Assembly: GCF_038396845.1 (NCBI RefSeq)
Contig: NZ_CP151587.1
Span: forward strand, 1,710,001 to 1,774,000
Length of the DNA stretch: 64,000 bases
Direction of reading: 5' to 3'
Source of the DNA: Gymnodinialimonas sp. 57CJ19
Lineage (GTDB): Bacteria; Pseudomonadota; Alphaproteobacteria; Rhodobacterales; Rhodobacteraceae
Part shown: piece by piece, positions 60,938 through 64,000 of the stretch
Numbering within the stretch: position 1 is the first letter of the stretch
Layout of the letters: each line of letters opens with the position of its first letter
The notes under the pieces: model-generated
What the model saw: only the letters and a program-made list of their open reading frames with translations
Database searches by the model: none
Told to the model about the DNA's origin: nothing
Position numbers and translations under genes: made by a program

Positions 60938-61951
60938 ATGGATACGAAACTTCCCCCCTATGCCACGCTTGGCCAAACGATCTGGTTCTACGGGTTCCGG
61001 GTGATCTGCGGATTGATCTTCTTCTTCCTGATCGCTCCGATCCTGACCATCATCCCGCTGAGCTTCAACGCCGAGGACTTCTTTACCTTCACGCCGGGCA
61101 TGCTCGCGTTTGAGGCCGACGCCTACAGCCTCCGCCATTACCGCGCGTTCTTTGGCGAAGACGGCTACCCTTGGCTTGGTCTGCTGATCGGCTTGGGGCT
61201 CGGCATCGCGGCGACGGTTGCACTAAAGGTTCTCAAGGGCACCACCAACTATTTCCCCATCGTGATCTTGGCCATCCTGGGCCTTGTGGTGGGCAAGTTG
61301 TCGGGCCTGGAGGGCGAGGAATGGATGACCCCGATGCGGAACTCTCTGCGTATCGCACCAGTGGCGACACTGTTGTCGGTGGGCTTCGGCACATTGGCGG
61401 CCATCGGCTTGTCGCAAAGCCACGTCCCGTTCAAAGGCGCGATCATGGCGATCTTGATTTCGCCGATGATCGTGCCGCTGATTATCTCGGCTGCGGGGAT
61501 GTACTTCTTTTATTCTCGCATCGGCCTGCAAGGCACGTTCATGGGGGTTGTTCTGGCCCATGCCGCTTTGGGTATTCCCTTTGTTATCATCACCGTCACG
61601 GCCACACTTGTGGGCTTTGACCGATCCCTCACACGGGCGGCGGCAAACCTTGGGGCGAACCCGGTCACCACGTTCTTCCGCATCCAGATGCCCCTGATCT
61701 TGCCCGGCGTGATCTCGGGCGGTCTGTTCGCCTTCATCACGTCGTTTGATGAAGTGGTTGTCGTGATCTTCGTCGGCTCTGCGGGGCAACAGACCTTGCC
61801 ATGGCAGATGTTTACCGGCCTGCGCGAACAGATCAGCCCTACAATTCTTGCCGCTGCGACGGTGCTGGTGGCGATCTCGATCATTTTGCTGACAGTGGTG
61901 GAGCTACTGCGGCAACGGTCCGAGCGTTTGCGCGGCATCGACCCTCACTAG
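60938..61951 (+). CDS. Polyamine-type ABC transporter permease (PotC-like) with insertion
   Basis: A 337-residue permease starting 6 bases after the previous gene. The core is PotC-like with an EAA-like loop (LTRAAANLGANPVTTFFRIQMPL). Between the first helix and the family core there is an extra stretch of about 80 residues containing two added hydrophobic helices (LLIGLGLGIAATVALKVL and NYFPIVILAILGLVVGKLSG). Usual length is near 260-280. Both permeases being extended suggests co-evolution. Last gene of the operon. Confidence 0.9.
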   Translation: MDTKLPPYATLGQTIWFYGFRVICGLIFFFLIAPILTIIPLSFNAEDFFTFTPGMLAFEADAYSLRHYRAFFGEDGYPWLGLLIGLGLGIAATVALKVLKGTTNYFPIVILAILGLVVGKLSGLEGEEWMTPMRNSLRIAPVATLLSVGFGTLAAIGLSQSHVPFKGAIMAILISPMIVPLIISAAGMYFFYSRIGLQGTFMGVVLAHAALGIPFVIITVTATLVGFDRSLTRAAANLGANPVTTFFRIQMPLILPGVISGGLFAFITSFDEVVVVIFVGSAGQQTLPWQMFTGLREQISPTILAAATVLVAISIILLTVVELLRQRSERLRGIDPH

Positions 61952-62080
61952 GCGCAGATAACGGGGCCGGAAGTCACCTTTTGGCGCCGCACCATTACGG
62001 TGGTTTGCCGAACCACGCCGGGTTTCGGCCCGCCTTGCGTAAGGTATAGGCCCACGTGGCCCTGAAAGCCTAAGCCCGCG

Positions 62081-63007
62081 TCACGGCAGGATCATCAGCC
62101 AAACCGATGCACCCACAACCGTCAGCGCCGTTCCGATCAGCACCGTGGTGGCCACAATCCGCCGCGCCACGCCGTACATATCCGCAAAGATATAGGTGTT
62201 GATCCCCGGAGCCACGGCGGCGGTAATCACAGCACTACGCATCTGCCCGGTGCTCAGCCCGCCATAGGTGCCGATGGTCCACGTCAGCAACGGATGCACG
62301 GCCAGGGTCAGCACACACAGCATCGCAATCAGCGCCATGTCGCCTTCGGGTTTGTAGCGGTAAAGCACGCCACCAAGGCCGAACAGCGCCGCCGGAAGGG
62401 CCGCGCGGATCATCAGGTCAAGGGCATCCTGGACCACGGCGGGTATGGGCAAGCCCGTCAGATTCACCACAAAGCCGCAGCAAATGCCGATCATCAACGA
62501 GTTATGAAACATCGCGTCCGCCACGGTTCTGACCAGCGCAAAACCCGTGGTTTCGGCCCGGGCGATTTCCATCGAGGTGATGCCGATCAGGTAGCAAAAC
62601 CCGGCGTTGAACGCGATAATCGCGTAGTTCGGCCCCAAGGCCTCTGCCCCAAAGGCGCGTTCCGTTACCGGCAGGCCCAGAAGGACGGTATTGGTAAACA
62701 TCGCGGTCAGGCCAATGGCGATACAGTCGGTCCATGGACGGCCAAACAGAAGCCGCGCCCCAAGAATACCAAGGGCAAAACAGGTCGCCGCGCTGCCGAA
62801 ATAGGCCGCCAACAGCCACAGATCTAGCTCGGCCCCCAGATCGAGCGAAGCGATGCCGCTGAACAGCAGGCAGGGTAGGGCGAACTTCTGGGTGAATACC
62901 ATCAACCCATCAGCCGCCGAGTCCTTAAATAACTTCAGGAAAACAGCGAAGTAGCCCGCGCCAACCAGAAGAAAGACGGGCAGAACGATCGAGAACAGGA
63001 CGCCCAT
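62081..63007 (-). CDS. AEC family transporter
   Basis: A 308-residue membrane protein of the auxin efflux carrier/bile acid-type fold with about ten helices. Family features include the N-terminal IVLPVFLLVGAGYFAV, GFVVNLTGLPIPAVVQDAL in the middle and the closing VLIGTALTVVGASVWLMI. Bacterial members export malate, malonate or similar acids. It starts directly after the metallo-hydrolase gene (adjacent bases) on the same strand. Confidence 0.88.
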   Translation of the reverse strand: MGVLFSIVLPVFLLVGAGYFAVFLKLFKDSAADGLMVFTQKFALPCLLFSGIASLDLGAELDLWLLAAYFGSAATCFALGILGARLLFGRPWTDCIAIGLTAMFTNTVLLGLPVTERAFGAEALGPNYAIIAFNAGFCYLIGITSMEIARAETTGFALVRTVADAMFHNSLMIGICCGFVVNLTGLPIPAVVQDALDLMIRAALPAALFGLGGVLYRYKPEGDMALIAMLCVLTLAVHPLLTWTIGTYGGLSTGQMRSAVITAAVAPGINTYIFADMYGVARRIVATTVLIGTALTVVGASVWLMILP

Positions 63008-63805
63008 CTAGACGTGGTAAGTCAGGGTCAGCCCATCGAAGGCCGGGGTCACATGGGCGGGCGTTTCCGCGTCCAAGGTAGCGTAATCGAGGTCAATGTG
63101 CATGTTGGTCAACACGGCCTTCTTCGGCGCGGCACGCTCGATCCATTCCAAGGTGTTGGATAGGTGGCTATGGCTCGGATGCGGCTTGTAGCGCAGCGCG
63201 TCCACGATCCAGGTGTCGAGCCCCTCCAGCACCGACCACGCGGGCTCTGGGATGGCCGAGACGTCGGGCAAATAGGCGACATCGGCGACCCGGAAACCAA
63301 GGGCGTCAATGTTGCCGTGGGTCACCTCGAACGGGGTAAAGGTCAGCGGCCCGCCGGCCCCCTCAACCGTGACGTCCCCGGTGATAGCGTGAAGCTCCAG
63401 GATCGGCGGATAGGACGACCCCACAGGCTGCGCAAAGGCATAGCCGAAACGGTTCAGAAGGTCGTTGGATGTGGCCCCATCGGCATAGACGGGCAGGCGG
63501 CTTTCGCGGTTGAAAACGATCATCCGCAGGTCGTCGAGCCCATGCACATGGTCGGCGTGGGAATGGGTATATAGCACGGCGTCCAGATGCCCCACGCCCG
63601 CGTCCAACAACTGCCCCCGCATATCCGGAGAGGTGTCGATCAGCACACGGGTCGCACCATTTTCCGATTTCTTTTCAACAAGTAACGAACATCTGCGCCG
63701 GACGTTCCTGGGGTTCGTGGGGTCACATGCCCCCCATATTCCCCCAAGGCGCGGCACGCCGCCGGATGAACCGCATCCAAGGATGGTGACGCGCAACTCA
63801 GCCAT
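63008..63805 (-). CDS. MBL-fold hydrolase (PhnP-like)
   Basis: A 265-residue metallo-beta-lactamase-fold protein from the ATG at 63805. The metal site is [14 protein letters not shown] (HxHxDH), preceded by the [14 protein letters not shown] strand-helix and followed by PPILELHAI and TPFEVTHGN. This matches the PhnP-type phosphodiesterase group, which cleaves cyclic phosphoribose or RNA-like substrates. Its start overlaps the tatD-type gene by 8 bases. Confidence 0.9.
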   Translation of the reverse strand: MAELRVTILGCGSSGGVPRLGGIWGACDPTNPRNVRRRCSLLVEKKSENGATRVLIDTSPDMRGQLLDAGVGHLDAVLYTHSHADHVHGLDDLRMIVFNRESRLPVYADGATSNDLLNRFGYAFAQPVGSSYPPILELHAITGDVTVEGAGGPLTFTPFEVTHGNIDALGFRVADVAYLPDVSAIPEPAWSVLEGLDTWIVDALRYKPHPSHSHLSNTLEWIERAAPKKAVLTNMHIDLDYATLDAETPAHVTPAFDGLTLTYHV

Positions 63806-64000
63806 GGGACGCTTTCCAGAACAAGCGGTCAAAATTGGCGGTGGTCTGTGCCGCGAATTCCTCATAGCTCAGCCCGAAGGTCTCGGCCGCTTTGCGTGCC
63901 GTGTGGGCGGTGAAAGCGGGCTCATTGCGCTTGCCGCGATGGGGCGGCGGCGCGAGATAGGGGCTGTCGGTTTCCACCAGAATACGGTCGAGCGGGGCTG
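63798..64000 (-). CDS. TatD family hydrolase (5' part outside window)
   Basis: The C-terminal 66 residues are visible: [22 protein letters not shown] with the metal-binding Asp region and the conserved PHRGKRNEP block, then [18 protein letters not shown], the family-typical C-terminus. TatD enzymes are Mg-dependent 3'-5' exonucleases of the amidohydrolase fold. It overlaps the PhnP-like gene by 8 bases; this gene pair, often after metG and a DNA polymerase III delta' gene, is common in alphaproteobacteria. Confidence 0.92.
   Translation of the reverse strand, partial: APLDRILVETDSPYLAPPPHRGKRNEPAFTAHTARKAAETFGLSYEEFAAQTTANFDRLFWKASHG

Noticed and set aside
1..64000. Search for CRISPR arrays, rRNA and intact insertion sequences
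   Set aside because: No spaced direct-repeat array, no rRNA sequence and no complete transposase were seen; the only tandem array is the coding hexanucleotide repeat.

Overview
The window is a dense, GC-rich chromosomal segment from an alphaproteobacterium, almost certainly a marine Rhodobacteraceae (Roseobacter-group) species. The evidence is the tetrameric sarcosine oxidase operon, the riboflavin-nusB operon with a RibBX-type enzyme, the PhyR/NepR/EcfG general stress module, a GTTC-N7-GTTC SOS box, TadE/TadG proteins, and a tRNA-His without an encoded G-1. I see no rRNA, CRISPR array, prophage or intact insertion sequence. No clearly new defence or biosynthetic system is visible; the most interesting signals are regulatory and structural.

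Layout. 1-4.9 kb: soxBDAG, demethylating sarcosine (soxG is cut by the window edge). 5.1-8.5 kb: a small orphan and three TadE/TadG genes. 8.8-13.2 kb: a glutamate-type dehydrogenase, pirin, an esterase and small conserved proteins. 13.2-14.4 kb: an AT-richer patch with two orphan genes. 14.5-18.5 kb: lepA, a membrane protein carrying a 33-unit hexanucleotide repeat, and a small periplasmic protein. 18.6-20.8 kb: two copper-related exported proteins, rpmB and a DUF2161 nuclease-like protein. 21.0-31.1 kb: nrdR-ribD and ribE-hyp-ribBX-ribH-nusB, separated by an oppositely oriented capsule export set (kpsS-like, OPX lipoprotein, kpsC-like).

31.2-37.8 kb: a NIT-domain chemoreceptor, a coiled-coil membrane protein paired with a ClpP-fold protease-like protein, a candidate 6S RNA, an ArsR-SRPBCC pair with a strong operator, SOS-controlled mmcB and an acetyltransferase. 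37.8-39.7 kb: tRNA-His followed by a decaying locus that looks like an old acetoin dehydrogenase cluster (frameshifted E2, intact lipoate ligase, interrupted AcoR-like regulator).

39.7-52.3 kb is a general-stress neighbourhood. It holds phyR divergent from nepR-ecfG-histidine kinase-phospholipase D, surrounded by CsbD, DUF1328, Dps, FocA-type channel, holin-like envelope proteins, YihY and AI-2E family membrane proteins. Seven or more GGAAC-N16/17-(C/G)GTT promoter-like sites precede these genes on both strands, so the region reads as a physically clustered EcfG regulon.

52.3-64 kb: an acyl-CoA dehydrogenase, a divergent LysR regulator, an MsbA-like exporter, and a polyamine-type ABC importer (ATPase, binding protein, DUF1330 protein and two permeases with unusual insertions). 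The window ends with an AEC transporter, a PhnP-like metallo-beta-lactamase-fold hydrolase and the 3' end of a tatD-type DNase gene.
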